Of a stretch of 6,624 nt of DNA, positions 1-5,806 are shown piece by piece. The notes beneath the pieces are model-generated. The model had not been told where the DNA came from and made no database searches. It saw only the letters and a list, made by a program, of their open reading frames with translations. The position numbers and the translations under genes were made by a program. Location: positions 1 to 6,624 of the forward strand of contig JAQULV010000074.1 of the NCBI GenBank assembly GCA_028718405.1. The letters run 5' to 3'. The stretch comes from Smithellaceae bacterium (GTDB lineage Bacteria; Desulfobacterota; Syntrophia; Syntrophales; JAQULV01). Within the stretch, counting starts at the first letter, position 1. Each line of letters begins with the position of its first letter.

Positions 1-1120
1 CCTCCAGCAGCTCGCGCTCTTCGCGGAAATCATCCATGTGAGGGCCATAGAAGACGCATTTTCCCCAGGCCGCCGCTTCCAGGATGTTCTGTCCGCCGCG
101 GGGTACGAGGCTCCCGCCGCAGTAAACGACCGTTGCTAAACTGTAAAGTTTGAAGAGCTCGCCGATGACATCGACAAGAACGACACGCTCGTCCTGACGT
201 CTCCGTCCGCCGTTGATCTCCGTCATGGCGATCACGTCGGCATATCCGTAATTCACCGCCAGTTCACGAACGGCGGCGGCCCGTTCGATATGACGCGGGA
301 CCAGGATCAACTTGAACTCCGGCCATCTCTTCAGAAGCCCGCCAAAGACTTCAAGGACCACCTTCTCTTCACCCTCGTGGGTGCTCCCCGCCACGACAAC
401 CGGCTCTAGCGGATTGAGATTCAGGCGGTGCGCCATTTCGTCTTTCAGTGCCGGCGATACCTTGGCGGCAAGGCTGTCGTACTTGGCGTTTCCGCAGACC
501 CGGATTCTACCAGGCGCCATCCCGATTGCCCGCAGTCTCTGGCCGTCAACCTCCGTAATAACACCGGCGGCATCGACGTCGCTCAATACCTTCCGCCAGA
601 AGAAGCGGGTGGACATGTATCTCCTGAATGATCGGGGCGAGATCCGGCCGTTCACCAGGATGATCCTTGTGCCGAGCCTCTTGCAGGCGGTGATGAAGTT
701 AGGCCAGAGTTCCGTCTCCGTAGGGATGAATATGTCGGGCTTCACGAGACCTACTACCTTACGGACGACGCGGGGGATGTCCAAGGGGTAGTAAAGATAA
801 GCATCGACGGCGGGGACGATCTTCCTGGCCATTTCCTGGCCCGTCTCGGTGCTTGTGGAAAGGACGATACACGCCTCAGGCAAGGCCTTCCTTACGGCGG
901 CGATGACCGGGGCGGCCGCCGTGACTTCTCCTACGGAGACGGCGTGAAACCAGATCCGGGGGCTGCCCTTCAAGGACGAAAAGATCTCCGGGGGATTGAA
1001 GCCGAATTTGGGCCCCAGGCTCTGGCGGTATTTGCCCGTGAAGGCCATCCGGGCGGCGTAATAAGGGATGCCGATCAGGGCGGCCAGAATCAGGATTACG
1101 TTGTAAAGGATATGGCTCAT
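1..1120 (-). CDS. waaA: 3-deoxy-D-manno-octulosonic acid (Kdo) transferase, 3' end cut by window edge
   Basis: WaaA (KdtA) transfers Kdo from CMP-Kdo to lipid A precursor at the inner face of the cytoplasmic membrane, an essential early step of lipopolysaccharide core synthesis. 373 residues are visible; E. coli WaaA has about 425, so roughly the last 50 lie beyond base 1. A hydrophobic N-terminal anchor spans about residues 4-21. The N-terminal GT-B half carries HAVSVGEV (59-66, with the family's catalytic Glu as E65), TETELWPN (134-141; E. coli has Met at the first position) and NGRISPRS (157-164). The C-terminal half carries VAGSTHEGEE (243-252), LVPRH (273-277) and GGSLVPRGGQN (335-345), all family hallmarks. 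ATG at 1120 is the only plausible upstream start, because an in-frame stop lies at 1184-1186 with no start codon between. The ribosome binding site is weak (only a GGA about 7 bases upstream). It is divergent from rpe, with its own candidate promoter. Identity is firm; mono- versus bifunctionality cannot be read from the sequence. Confidence 0.95.
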   Translation of the reverse strand, partial: MSHILYNVILILAALIGIPYYAARMAFTGKYRQSLGPKFGFNPPEIFSSLKGSPRIWFHAVSVGEVTAAAPVIAAVRKALPEACIVLSTSTETGQEMARKIVPAVDAYLYYPLDIPRVVRKVVGLVKPDIFIPTETELWPNFITACKRLGTRIILVNGRISPRSFRRYMSTRFFWRKVLSDVDAAGVITEVDGQRLRAIGMAPGRIRVCGNAKYDSLAAKVSPALKDEMAHRLNLNPLEPVVVAGSTHEGEEKVVLEVFGGLLKRWPEFKLILVPRHIERAAAVRELAVNYGYADVIAMTEINGGRRRQDERVVLVDVIGELFKLYSLATVVYCGGSLVPRGGQNILEAAAWGKCVFYGPHMDDFREERELLE

Positions 1121-1182
1121 ATCGGTTCCGTTAAAGCGGACCTCAGCGATTGTGGATGGGCAGTGGCGCGGGCATGGGGCAC

Positions 1183-1211
1183 CTTATGGGCCAAAATGCC
1201 ACCTCTGTCAA
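1183..1211 (-). promoter_or_regulatory. Candidate sigma70-type promoter of waaA
   Basis: Read on the minus strand, there is a perfect -35 box TTGACA (1211-1206), a 17-base spacer (1205-1189) and a -10 box CATAAG (1188-1183, 4 of 6 consensus bases including the central ATAA). Transcription would begin near 1176, giving a leader of about 56 bases before the waaA ATG at 1120. The exact consensus -35, optimal spacing and correct placement make this the best promoter candidate in the window. It was identified by eye, with no experimental support. Confidence 0.6.
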
Positions 1212-1239
1212 GTATTTTCCCCGCCTTAGGCATTGACAG
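1205..1239. repeat. Inverted repeat CTGTCAA / TTGACAG between waaA and rpe
   Basis: CTGTCAA at 1205-1211 and TTGACAG at 1233-1239 are exact reverse complements separated by 21 bases. The left arm contains the waaA -35 box. The right arm is a consensus TTGACA facing rpe, but no good -10 box follows at 16-18 bases: TAAGCA at 17 is poor, and TGTAAG at 15 would put the start site only a few bases before the rpe ATG. The pair could be back-to-back -35 boxes or a protein-binding dyad. Confidence 0.45.
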
Positions 1240-1268
1240 CCCCCGGGCGATGATGTAAGCACAGGGGC

Positions 1269-1925
1269 ATGAAAAAAATAGCCCCCTCCCTGCTCTCGGC
1301 CGATTTCAGCCGGCTGGCGGAAGAGATCAATGCCGTTGAAGCCGCCGGCGCGGACTGGATCCATATCGACGTCATGGACGGTCATTTCGTCCCCAACATC
1401 ACGATCGGAGTCGGCGTCGTAAAATCCATGCGCAAGGTGACGAAGCTCCCATTCGACGTTCATCTGATGATCGAAAACCCCGAGCGTTACATCGAGGATT
1501 TCGCCAAGGCGGGAAGCGACGTCATTACCGTCCACATCGAGGCGGCTTCTCATCTCCATAGGACGGTCTCCTTTATCAGAGAGACGGGCATTAAGGCCGG
1601 CGTGTCGCTCAATCCCGCTACCTCCCTTTGTCAGGTCGAGCAGATTCTTCCCGACATTGACCTGCTGCTCTTGATGACCGTCAATCCGGGTTTTGGGGGA
1701 CAGAAATTTATCGGCAGTTCGCTAAACAAGATCAGGCAGGCGAGGGAGTTGATTGCACGCCACGCACCTCATGTGATGCTGGAGGTTGACGGAGGCGTGA
1801 ATGTTGAAAACATCGGGGACATCTCGACCGCCGGTGCCCAGATTTTCGTTGCGGGCGCAGCCGTCTTCGGCAGCCGCGATTACCAAAAGACCATCAGCAG
1901 GATGAAGGAACTGATCAGTTCCTAG
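1269..1925 (+). CDS. rpe: Ribulose-phosphate 3-epimerase
   Basis: This cytosolic TIM-barrel enzyme interconverts D-ribulose 5-phosphate and D-xylulose 5-phosphate in the non-oxidative pentose phosphate pathway. The 218-residue product has normal family length. It starts with the typical APSLLSADF segment (5-13). The metal and catalytic residues are all present: H32 and D34 in IHIDVMDGHFVPN (31-43), H65 in FDVHLMIENP (62-71) and D174 in LEVDGGV (171-177). The phosphate-binding segment MTVNPGFGGQKF is at 136-147 and VAGAAVFG at 194-201. The ATG at 1269 is preceded by AGGGG (1262-1266), close to the start, and matches the usual N-terminus. It is the only plus-strand gene between waaA (divergent) and the cupin gene (convergent, 4-base overlap), so it is probably monocistronic. 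Its product feeds transketolase, whose remnant lies at the right end of the window. Confidence 0.97.
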   Translation: MKKIAPSLLSADFSRLAEEINAVEAAGADWIHIDVMDGHFVPNITIGVGVVKSMRKVTKLPFDVHLMIENPERYIEDFAKAGSDVITVHIEAASHLHRTVSFIRETGIKAGVSLNPATSLCQVEQILPDIDLLLLMTVNPGFGGQKFIGSSLNKIRQARELIARHAPHVMLEVDGGVNVENIGDISTAGAQIFVAGAAVFGSRDYQKTISRMKELISS

Positions 1926-2254
1926 AAGACAACCATCTCCCGGGGATGGGGGGTCTTGATGACCAGAAAGGCCATCCGTTCCGCCGCATCGTTGGTGATG
2001 CTCATGAGCGTGCGGTAAGGGATACGCAGGAGCTTTCCCGGACTCATCGGCACCCGCTGCTCTCCCACGTAGAAGCTTCCGGTCCCATAAAGGACGCTGA
2101 TCGTCACGGTGGAATTAGTGGTATGGAGCGGAACCTCCTGCCCTCCCGCCAGGCAGACCATGTTTATCTGCAGGTACGATTCGTCGGCGATGCTGGCCAC
2201 GCCCATTGACTCTTCGTCGAAGATTTCCCTTTCTTTCAGATCGATGACTTCCAT
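1922..2254 (-). CDS. Small cupin-fold protein with most metal ligands replaced
   Basis: The 110-residue product looks like a single-domain cupin (double-stranded beta-helix) with no signal peptide or membrane segment. A first cupin-type motif runs from GGQEVPLHT (37-45) to LYGTGSFYVGEQ (55-66). A second is MSPGKLLRIPYRTLMSI (70-86). Metal-binding relatives have HxH or HTS followed by Glu in motif 1, and a His in motif 2 near the pattern PPNTPHG. Here only H44 is kept: the Glu position is T49 and the motif-2 His position is M84. This suggests a structural, ligand-binding or oligomerising role rather than metal catalysis; that is inference. ATG at 2254 has a good GGAGG (2266-2262) 7 bases upstream. 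The gene stands alone downstream of a stem-loop and overlaps the rpe end by 4 bases, both ending in TAG. No specific function can be assigned. Confidence 0.85.
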   Translation of the reverse strand: MEVIDLKEREIFDEESMGVASIADESYLQINMVCLAGGQEVPLHTTNSTVTISVLYGTGSFYVGEQRVPMSPGKLLRIPYRTLMSITNDAAERMAFLVIKTPHPREMVVF

Positions 2255-2371
2255 GGCCTTGCCTCCAGGTAATTCCCGGCCATCCTATGTGAGGACGGCA
2301 CCTGTCATCCGCGCCGGAGTCAGCCGGGATGATCCACCAAAAGCACGAAAGAAGATATTTCGGAAGGTTTT

Positions 2372-2410
2372 TATTTAAAGATAGCCCCGATCCCCTCCAG
2401 GGACCGGGGC
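2372..2410 (-). terminator. Stem-loop, likely terminator of the flavoprotein operon
   Basis: Bases 2384-2410 form a hairpin: GCCCCG pairs with CGGGGC, then one A/C mismatch, then TCCC pairs with GGGA around a 5-base loop. On the minus strand it begins 10 bases after the TAA of the flavoprotein gene (2423-2421). It is followed by an AT-rich stretch (TATCTTTAAATA), which is not a clean T-run. Position and a stable GC stem favour an intrinsic terminator for the three-gene minus-strand cluster, with possible read-through into the cupin gene. Confidence 0.6.
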
Positions 2411-2420
2411 CACTATTGTG

Positions 2421-3458
2421 TTAGTCTATCTGATGGGAGAGTTTCTCACGTACCTGTTTTGCTTCCGCCACGATCCTTTCGATAAGTTCCGCCACCGTCG
2501 GTTCGTCGTGGATGAGGCCCGTTACCTGACCAACGGGGAGCACACCCGTCTTATTGTCGCCTTCCTCCGTCGCGACGCGGATCGCCTTGAAGGCGTTGGC
2601 CAGGTAGGCAAGCTGCTTGGCCGTGCTCCAGCCGGAGAGCAGTACCCCGATAAAGAGCTTGATATAAGGAAGACCCATCTGTTTCGCGATGGCCTGGGAA
2701 TTAAAGAAGGCCGCCGGCATGTTAAGGCCCTTCTTGATCGCCTTCTCCGCCGCCTCGGTCTTCAAAACCCGACAGTACAGGCCGTCGAAGCGGTTCGAGA
2801 AAAGGGTGTCGTAGACGTCCTTTTCGATGGAGAGCTTCTTGAAGGTCGGATGCAGCGGGCTTTCCTTGGTGGTCATGAAGCGCGTTCCCATGGCAATTGC
2901 GTCGGCACCGAGAGCCAGAGCCGCTGCGAGCCCGCGGCCGTCGCCGAAGCCGCCGGCGGCGATTACGGGGATCTCCAGGTTTTCGGCCAGATGCGGTACC
3001 AGGATCGTTGAGGAGATCGCTTCGCCGTGGGCCGCCGCTTCGTAGCCCGTGGCGATGACGCCGTCGGCGCCGTAATCCTGGGCCCTTTTCGCGTGGCGTA
3101 GATTCACCACGGTGGCGATGACCTTGCCTCCGTATTCATGAGCCCGTTTCACAATCCAGTCGCCCTTGCCCAGAGCGAAGTTGATCACCGGTACCTGCTC
3201 GTCGAGCAGAACCTTCGCGCTTTCGGCGGCACCCGGGAAAAGCAGACTGGCGTTCGCGCCGAAGGGTTTGTCGGTCAGCTTCTTGATTTCTCTCACCGCC
3301 TGTCTGGTCTGTTCGGCATTGAGAGGTCCCGTGGCGAGGATTCCCAGCCCGCCGGCGTTGGAAACGGCCGCGACCATCTTGGGGACGCTGATCCAGCTCA
3401 TGCCCGACAAGAGGATCGGGTATTTGATGCCAAAGCTTTCGGTAATGCGTGTCTTCAC
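2421..3458 (-). CDS. FMN-dependent nitronate monooxygenase / NADH:quinone reductase-like flavoprotein
   Basis: This 345-residue protein belongs to the nitronate monooxygenase (2-nitropropane dioxygenase-like) TIM-barrel family, which binds FMN. Visible features in order: the N-terminal segment FGIKYPILLSGMSW (9-22), SNAGGLGI (33-40), PFGANASL (65-72), GYEAAAHGE (138-146) with H144 at the family's conserved active-site His, the phosphate-binding loop GGFGDGRGL (169-177), GADAIAMGTRF (184-194), and the C-terminal GQVTGLIHDEPTVAELI (310-326). The layout resembles the Pseudomonas NADH:quinone reductase PA1024 more than true nitronate monooxygenases, judged from memory. FabK-type enoyl reductases are also relatives. 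As the last gene of an operon with two acyl-CoA dehydrogenases, it more likely handles an acyl-CoA, quinone or other acceptor than oxygen and nitronate. The start is GTG (3458-3456), fixed by a strong AAGGAGG 8 bases upstream. It lies 13 bases after the acyl-CoA dehydrogenase stop. Confidence 0.85.
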   Translation of the reverse strand: MKTRITESFGIKYPILLSGMSWISVPKMVAAVSNAGGLGILATGPLNAEQTRQAVREIKKLTDKPFGANASLLFPGAAESAKVLLDEQVPVINFALGKGDWIVKRAHEYGGKVIATVVNLRHAKRAQDYGADGVIATGYEAAAHGEAISSTILVPHLAENLEIPVIAAGGFGDGRGLAAALALGADAIAMGTRFMTTKESPLHPTFKKLSIEKDVYDTLFSNRFDGLYCRVLKTEAAEKAIKKGLNMPAAFFNSQAIAKQMGLPYIKLFIGVLLSGWSTAKQLAYLANAFKAIRVATEEGDNKTGVLPVGQVTGLIHDEPTVAELIERIVAEAKQVREKLSHQID

Positions 3459-3474
3459 GGGAACTTCCTCCTTA
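3459..3474 (-). promoter_or_regulatory. Ribosome binding site overlapping the upstream stop; sets a GTG start
   Basis: On the minus strand the acyl-CoA dehydrogenase stop TAA (3474-3472) merges into AAGGAGG (3473-3467), followed by an 8-base spacer and GTG at 3458-3456. This near-consensus site supports the GTG start of the flavoprotein and close translational coupling with the gene before it. Confidence 0.8.
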
Positions 3475-4617
3475 GTATTTCGCCTGCAGCGTCCTGCCGA
3501 TCGTCATGATCTCCGCTTCCTTCGTTCCTTCGTAAAGTTCCAGGATCTTGGCGTCGCGGTACCATTTCTGCACGTCGTACTCATCGATGTAGCCGTAACC
3601 GCCGTGGAGTTCTACGGCGTAGTTGGCGCAGAAGACGGCCGTCTGACCGCCGAAGAATTTAGCCATGGCCGCCAGATGGTAGTCGGGCCGTCCCGCGTCG
3701 ATAAGCCATGCCGCTTTGTAAACAAGGCCCCTTAAAGCTTCAATGCGAATCGCCATCTCGGTAAGCTTCATCTGGCTCATCTGGAAGGAGCCCAGCGGTG
3801 CCCCGAAGGCGGTCCTCTCCTTCACGTATTTGATGCTCGTCTCCAAACAAGCCTCGGAGATGCCCAGAGCCTGTCCGGAAACCATGACCCTTGTTGTGTC
3901 GAAGAAGTGCATGAGCTCGCGGAATCCCTGGCCTTCCTTACCCACGAGGTTGGACTGGGGAACGCGGACATCCTCGAAGGCGATCTCCGCCGTATCACTG
4001 GCGCGGATGCCGAGCTTCCCGTGGATCTTGTTCTTCGTGACGCCCGCGGCGTCGGCCGGGACGATGATGAGGCTGAAGCTGTTGTGCTTCTTCTCTTCGG
4101 GATTCGTGATGCACTGGGCCACCATAAAATCGCAGATGGTGCCGTTGGTGATGAACATCTTGTTGCCGTTGATTACGTAGTCGCCGCCGTCCTTCACGGC
4201 CCTGGTCTTGTAACCGGCCACATCGGTACCCGCGTTGGGCTCGGTAAAGGCACCGGCGCAGACCCTGTCGCCCGCGCAGATGGGGGGCAGGTAGGTCTTC
4301 TTCTGCTCTTCGGAACCGTACTGGAAAATAGACTCGGAGCCGAAGGTCGCGGCCACGATGCAGAGGCCGATCCCCATGTCCACTTTGGAGAGCTCCTCGG
4401 TGATGATAGTGTTACCGAGGATGCCGGCCCCGGCTCCGCCGTATTCCTCGGGGATCCAGGCACCGACGAGGCCGTTTTCGGCCGCTTTCTTGCGCAGTTC
4501 TGCCGGGTACTTCTCATGTTCGTCGAATTCACGTGATACCGCCGGAAACTCGGCCTTGGCGAACTTGTAGGCCATCTCCTTGAGCATCTTCAGTTCTTCG
4601 GTCAATTCAAAATCCAT
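3472..4617 (-). CDS. Acyl-CoA dehydrogenase
   Basis: This FAD enzyme makes the 2,3-enoyl-CoA from an acyl-CoA and passes electrons to electron-transfer flavoprotein. The 381 residues match the usual bacterial length. An alpha-helical N-terminal domain (about 1-115, with WIPEEYGGAGAG at 54-65) is followed by the beta domain, with the signature CAGAFTEPNAGTDVAG (120-135) and KMFITNG (153-159). The C-terminal helical domain has RTAFGAPLGSFQ (268-279), ELHGGYGYIDEY (336-347) and YRDAKILELYEGT (353-365). E363 in YEGT is at the catalytic base position of short- and medium-chain acyl-CoA dehydrogenases. Chain length or substrate (short straight chain, branched, glutaryl or alicyclic) cannot be decided; the neighbouring 3-hydroxybutyryl-CoA dehydrogenase hints at short chains. 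ATG at 4617 has AAGGGAGG (4634-4627) 9 bases upstream. It lies 42 bases after the hydroxyacyl-CoA dehydrogenase stop and 13 bases before the flavoprotein, clearly one operon. Confidence 0.95.
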   Translation of the reverse strand: MDFELTEELKMLKEMAYKFAKAEFPAVSREFDEHEKYPAELRKKAAENGLVGAWIPEEYGGAGAGILGNTIITEELSKVDMGIGLCIVAATFGSESIFQYGSEEQKKTYLPPICAGDRVCAGAFTEPNAGTDVAGYKTRAVKDGGDYVINGNKMFITNGTICDFMVAQCITNPEEKKHNSFSLIIVPADAAGVTKNKIHGKLGIRASDTAEIAFEDVRVPQSNLVGKEGQGFRELMHFFDTTRVMVSGQALGISEACLETSIKYVKERTAFGAPLGSFQMSQMKLTEMAIRIEALRGLVYKAAWLIDAGRPDYHLAAMAKFFGGQTAVFCANYAVELHGGYGYIDEYDVQKWYRDAKILELYEGTKEAEIMTIGRTLQAKY

Positions 4618-4659
4618 GGCGTCTTTCCTCCCTTGAGATTTCGGTGGCGTGCGGGCTCT

Positions 4660-5514
4660 CTATTTGCCGTACTCGTAGACGCCCTTGCCGGTTTTGCGGC
4701 CGAAGCGTCCCGCCCGGACCAACTGCCGGAGAACCGGGGCCGGACGGTACTTGTCACCCAGTTCGCGATGGAGCCCTTCGATGACCCGCAGGAGCGTTTC
4801 GTTCCCGACCAGGTCGGAGAGGGCCAGAGGTCCGATGGGATGATTGCACCCCAGGACCATGGCCTTGTCGATGTCTTCGGGGGAGGCGAGACCTTCGCCC
4901 AGAACGAAGAACGCCTCGTTGATCATCGTGCAGAGGATCCTGTTGACGACAAAGGCCGGGGCCTCCTTTACAACGATCACGTCCTTACCGATCTTCTTGC
5001 CCCACTCGCTCGCGGCCTTCAACGTCTCTTCGGAAGTCTCGTAGCCCTTGATGATCTCGAGGAGCTTCATGACGGGTACGGGATTGAAGAAGTGGGTGCC
5101 GATGAAGCGGTCGGGGCGCGTGGTGAGGGCGGCCATCTCGGTGATGCTGAGCCCCGAGGTATTGGTGAAACAGAGGCATTCCTTGGAGACGATCTGTTCC
5201 AGTTCCTTGTAAACCTGCTTCTTCACGTCCATGACCTCGATGACGACCTCGACGACGGCGTCCGCGTCCTTAGCGGCCTCTTTGAGATCCAGGGTCGGCT
5301 TGATTCTCCCCAGGATCGCGTCCATGTCCGCCTGGGTTCTCTTGCCCTTCTCGACCTCGCGGGCCAGGTTCTTCTTAATCGTATTCATTCCGCCGTCGAT
5401 GAAACGCTGCTCGATGTCCCTCATGGTGACGTTGAGACCGGCCTGTGCGCAGACCTGCGCGATGCCGTTTCCCATCAATCCGGCGCCCAGTACGCAAACA
5501 TTCTTAATCTCCAT
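4660..5514 (-). CDS. hbd: 3-hydroxybutyryl-CoA dehydrogenase (3-hydroxyacyl-CoA dehydrogenase)
   Basis: The enzyme oxidises 3-hydroxybutyryl-CoA to acetoacetyl-CoA with NAD, or works in reverse in fermenters. The 284 residues are the usual single-function length (no fused enoyl-CoA hydratase). A Rossmann domain carries [10 protein letters not shown] (10-19), with D33 at the end of the second strand favouring NAD over NADP. The catalytic set is intact: S120 in NTSGLS, H141 and N144 in [14 protein letters not shown] (141-154), E153 forming the His-Glu pair, and N191 in FVVNRI. The spacing equals that of human HADH (S137, H158, E170, N208) shifted by 17. The C-terminal dimerisation domain has [18 protein letters not shown] (225-242), where most relatives have GLDT rather than GNET, and [11 protein letters not shown] (272-282). 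ATG at 5514 has AAGGAG (5526-5521) 6 bases upstream. It is first gene of the minus-strand beta-oxidation cluster, and its stop is TAG. Confidence 0.95.
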   Translation of the reverse strand: MEIKNVCVLGAGLMGNGIAQVCAQAGLNVTMRDIEQRFIDGGMNTIKKNLAREVEKGKRTQADMDAILGRIKPTLDLKEAAKDADAVVEVVIEVMDVKKQVYKELEQIVSKECLCFTNTSGLSITEMAALTTRPDRFIGTHFFNPVPVMKLLEIIKGYETSEETLKAASEWGKKIGKDVIVVKEAPAFVVNRILCTMINEAFFVLGEGLASPEDIDKAMVLGCNHPIGPLALSDLVGNETLLRVIEGLHRELGDKYRPAPVLRQLVRAGRFGRKTGKGVYEYGK

Positions 5515-5546
5515 CTTCTACTCCTTCCTATTGACAAAATATCTTT

Positions 5547-5556
5547 CCTGCGCAGG
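5547..5556. repeat. Perfect palindrome CCTGCGCAGG in hbd leader
   Basis: CCTGCGCAGG is its own reverse complement, lies 33 bases upstream of the hbd ATG, and is followed by a further CAGG. It could be a small operator half-site pair, but a 10-base palindrome can occur by chance. Confidence 0.3.
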
Positions 5557-5579
5557 CAGGTTTCGTATGCCGTATATTC

Positions 5580-5594
5580 GCCCGCCGGGCGGGC
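5580..5594. repeat. GC-rich palindrome upstream of hbd
   Basis: GCCCGCC and GGCGGGC flank a single G, forming a perfect 15-base inverted repeat. The AT-rich flanks (TATATTC on the left, GAAAATA on the right after one bulged T) can extend the pairing with one mismatch. It would fall inside the hbd operon leader if the candidate promoter at 5674-5702 is right. No T-run follows on either strand, so it is not an obvious intrinsic terminator. Confidence 0.45.
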
Positions 5595-5673
5595 TGAAAA
5601 TAGGAGAGATCGGCAGTCAAGGTGAATGGGAAATGGCACCCGTTAGCGTCGGGCGCTTTCGTGAAACTTGCCG

Positions 5674-5702
5674 TTCATAGCATATTTATCTAGCCGGCAC
5701 AA
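5674..5702 (-). promoter_or_regulatory. Weak candidate promoter for the hbd operon
   Basis: On the minus strand, TTGTGC (5702-5697) is followed by a 17-base spacer and TATGAA (5679-5674). The bases TGC directly before the -10 make an extended -10 (TGnTATGAA). The start would lie near 5667, giving a leader of about 150 bases. The -35 matches only 3 of 6 consensus bases, so this is tentative. Confidence 0.35.
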
Positions 5703-5708
5703 TTGCTT

Positions 5709-5758
5709 CTTTTGCGAAAATGTCATAAAGCAAAACACGGCGCGACGGTTCGCAAAAG
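5709..5758 (+). repeat. 10-base inverted repeat CTTTTGCGAA / TTCGCAAAAG upstream of yacP
   Basis: The arms at 5709-5718 and 5749-5758 are exact reverse complements with a 30-base spacer. The spacing is long for an intrinsic hairpin but suits a pair of protein sites or a looped leader. The right arm lies inside the loop of the second stem at 5740-5778. Confidence 0.5.
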
Positions 5759-5778
5759 GTCCAAAAGATCCGTCGTGC
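5740..5778 (+). repeat. Potential leader stem-loop just before yacP ribosome binding site
   Basis: GCGCGACGG (5740-5748) can pair with CCGTCGTGC (5770-5778) over 9 positions with one G-U pair. The 21-base loop contains the direct repeat CAAAAG GTC CAAAAG (5753-5767). The stem ends 9 bases before the GGAGGGAGGG ribosome binding site. It interlocks with the inverted repeat at 5709-5758, so the two could form alternatives or a pseudoknot. Confidence 0.4.
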
Positions 5779-5787
5779 GGAACTCGC

Positions 5788-5806
5788 GGAGGGAGGGAAT
5801 AATTTG
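5788..5806 (+). promoter_or_regulatory. Ribosome binding site fixing the TTG start of yacP
   Basis: A purine tract GGAGGGAGGG (5788-5797) lies 6 bases before TTG (5804-5806). No in-frame ATG or GTG is nearer, and the next in-frame ATG is residue 10, which would delete the conserved Asp 6, so the TTG start is preferred. Confidence 0.75.

Larger units (their letters stand above)
5515..5803. other. Gene-free divergent regulatory region between hbd and yacP
   Basis: These 289 bases lie between divergent genes and I found no believable coding frame on either strand. They hold ribosome binding sites for hbd (5526-5521, minus) and yacP (5788-5797, plus), one candidate minus-strand promoter, and several inverted repeats annotated separately. 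The density of dyads suggests regulation at DNA or leader-RNA level, but no known operator or riboswitch was recognised. Confidence 0.6.

Noticed and set aside
312..1258. Plus-strand open frames at 312-791 and 944-1258
   Set aside because: The opposite strand encodes WaaA with all conserved motifs over 1-1120; the second frame also runs through the waaA/rpe promoter region.
2418..4536. Several plus-strand open frames of 120-210 codons opposite the flavoprotein and acyl-CoA dehydrogenase genes
   Set aside because: Their translations are low-complexity or unrecognisable and follow from codon bias of the real minus-strand genes.
5531..5536. TTGACA on the plus strand near the hbd start
   Set aside because: No -10 box at 16-18 bases downstream and it is 270 bases from yacP; probably chance.
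5580..5594. GC palindrome as an intrinsic terminator
   Set aside because: It lies between divergent genes, where no terminator is expected, and has no T-run on either strand.
4633..5625. A 330-codon plus-strand open frame antisense to hbd
   Set aside because: It is the mirror of the hbd coding strand in a GC-rich gene, matches no family, and lies opposite a protein with a complete catalytic set.
5703..5729. Plus-strand promoter for yacP (TTGCTT, CATAAA)
   Set aside because: The spacer is only 15 bases and both boxes are weak; not strong enough to annotate.
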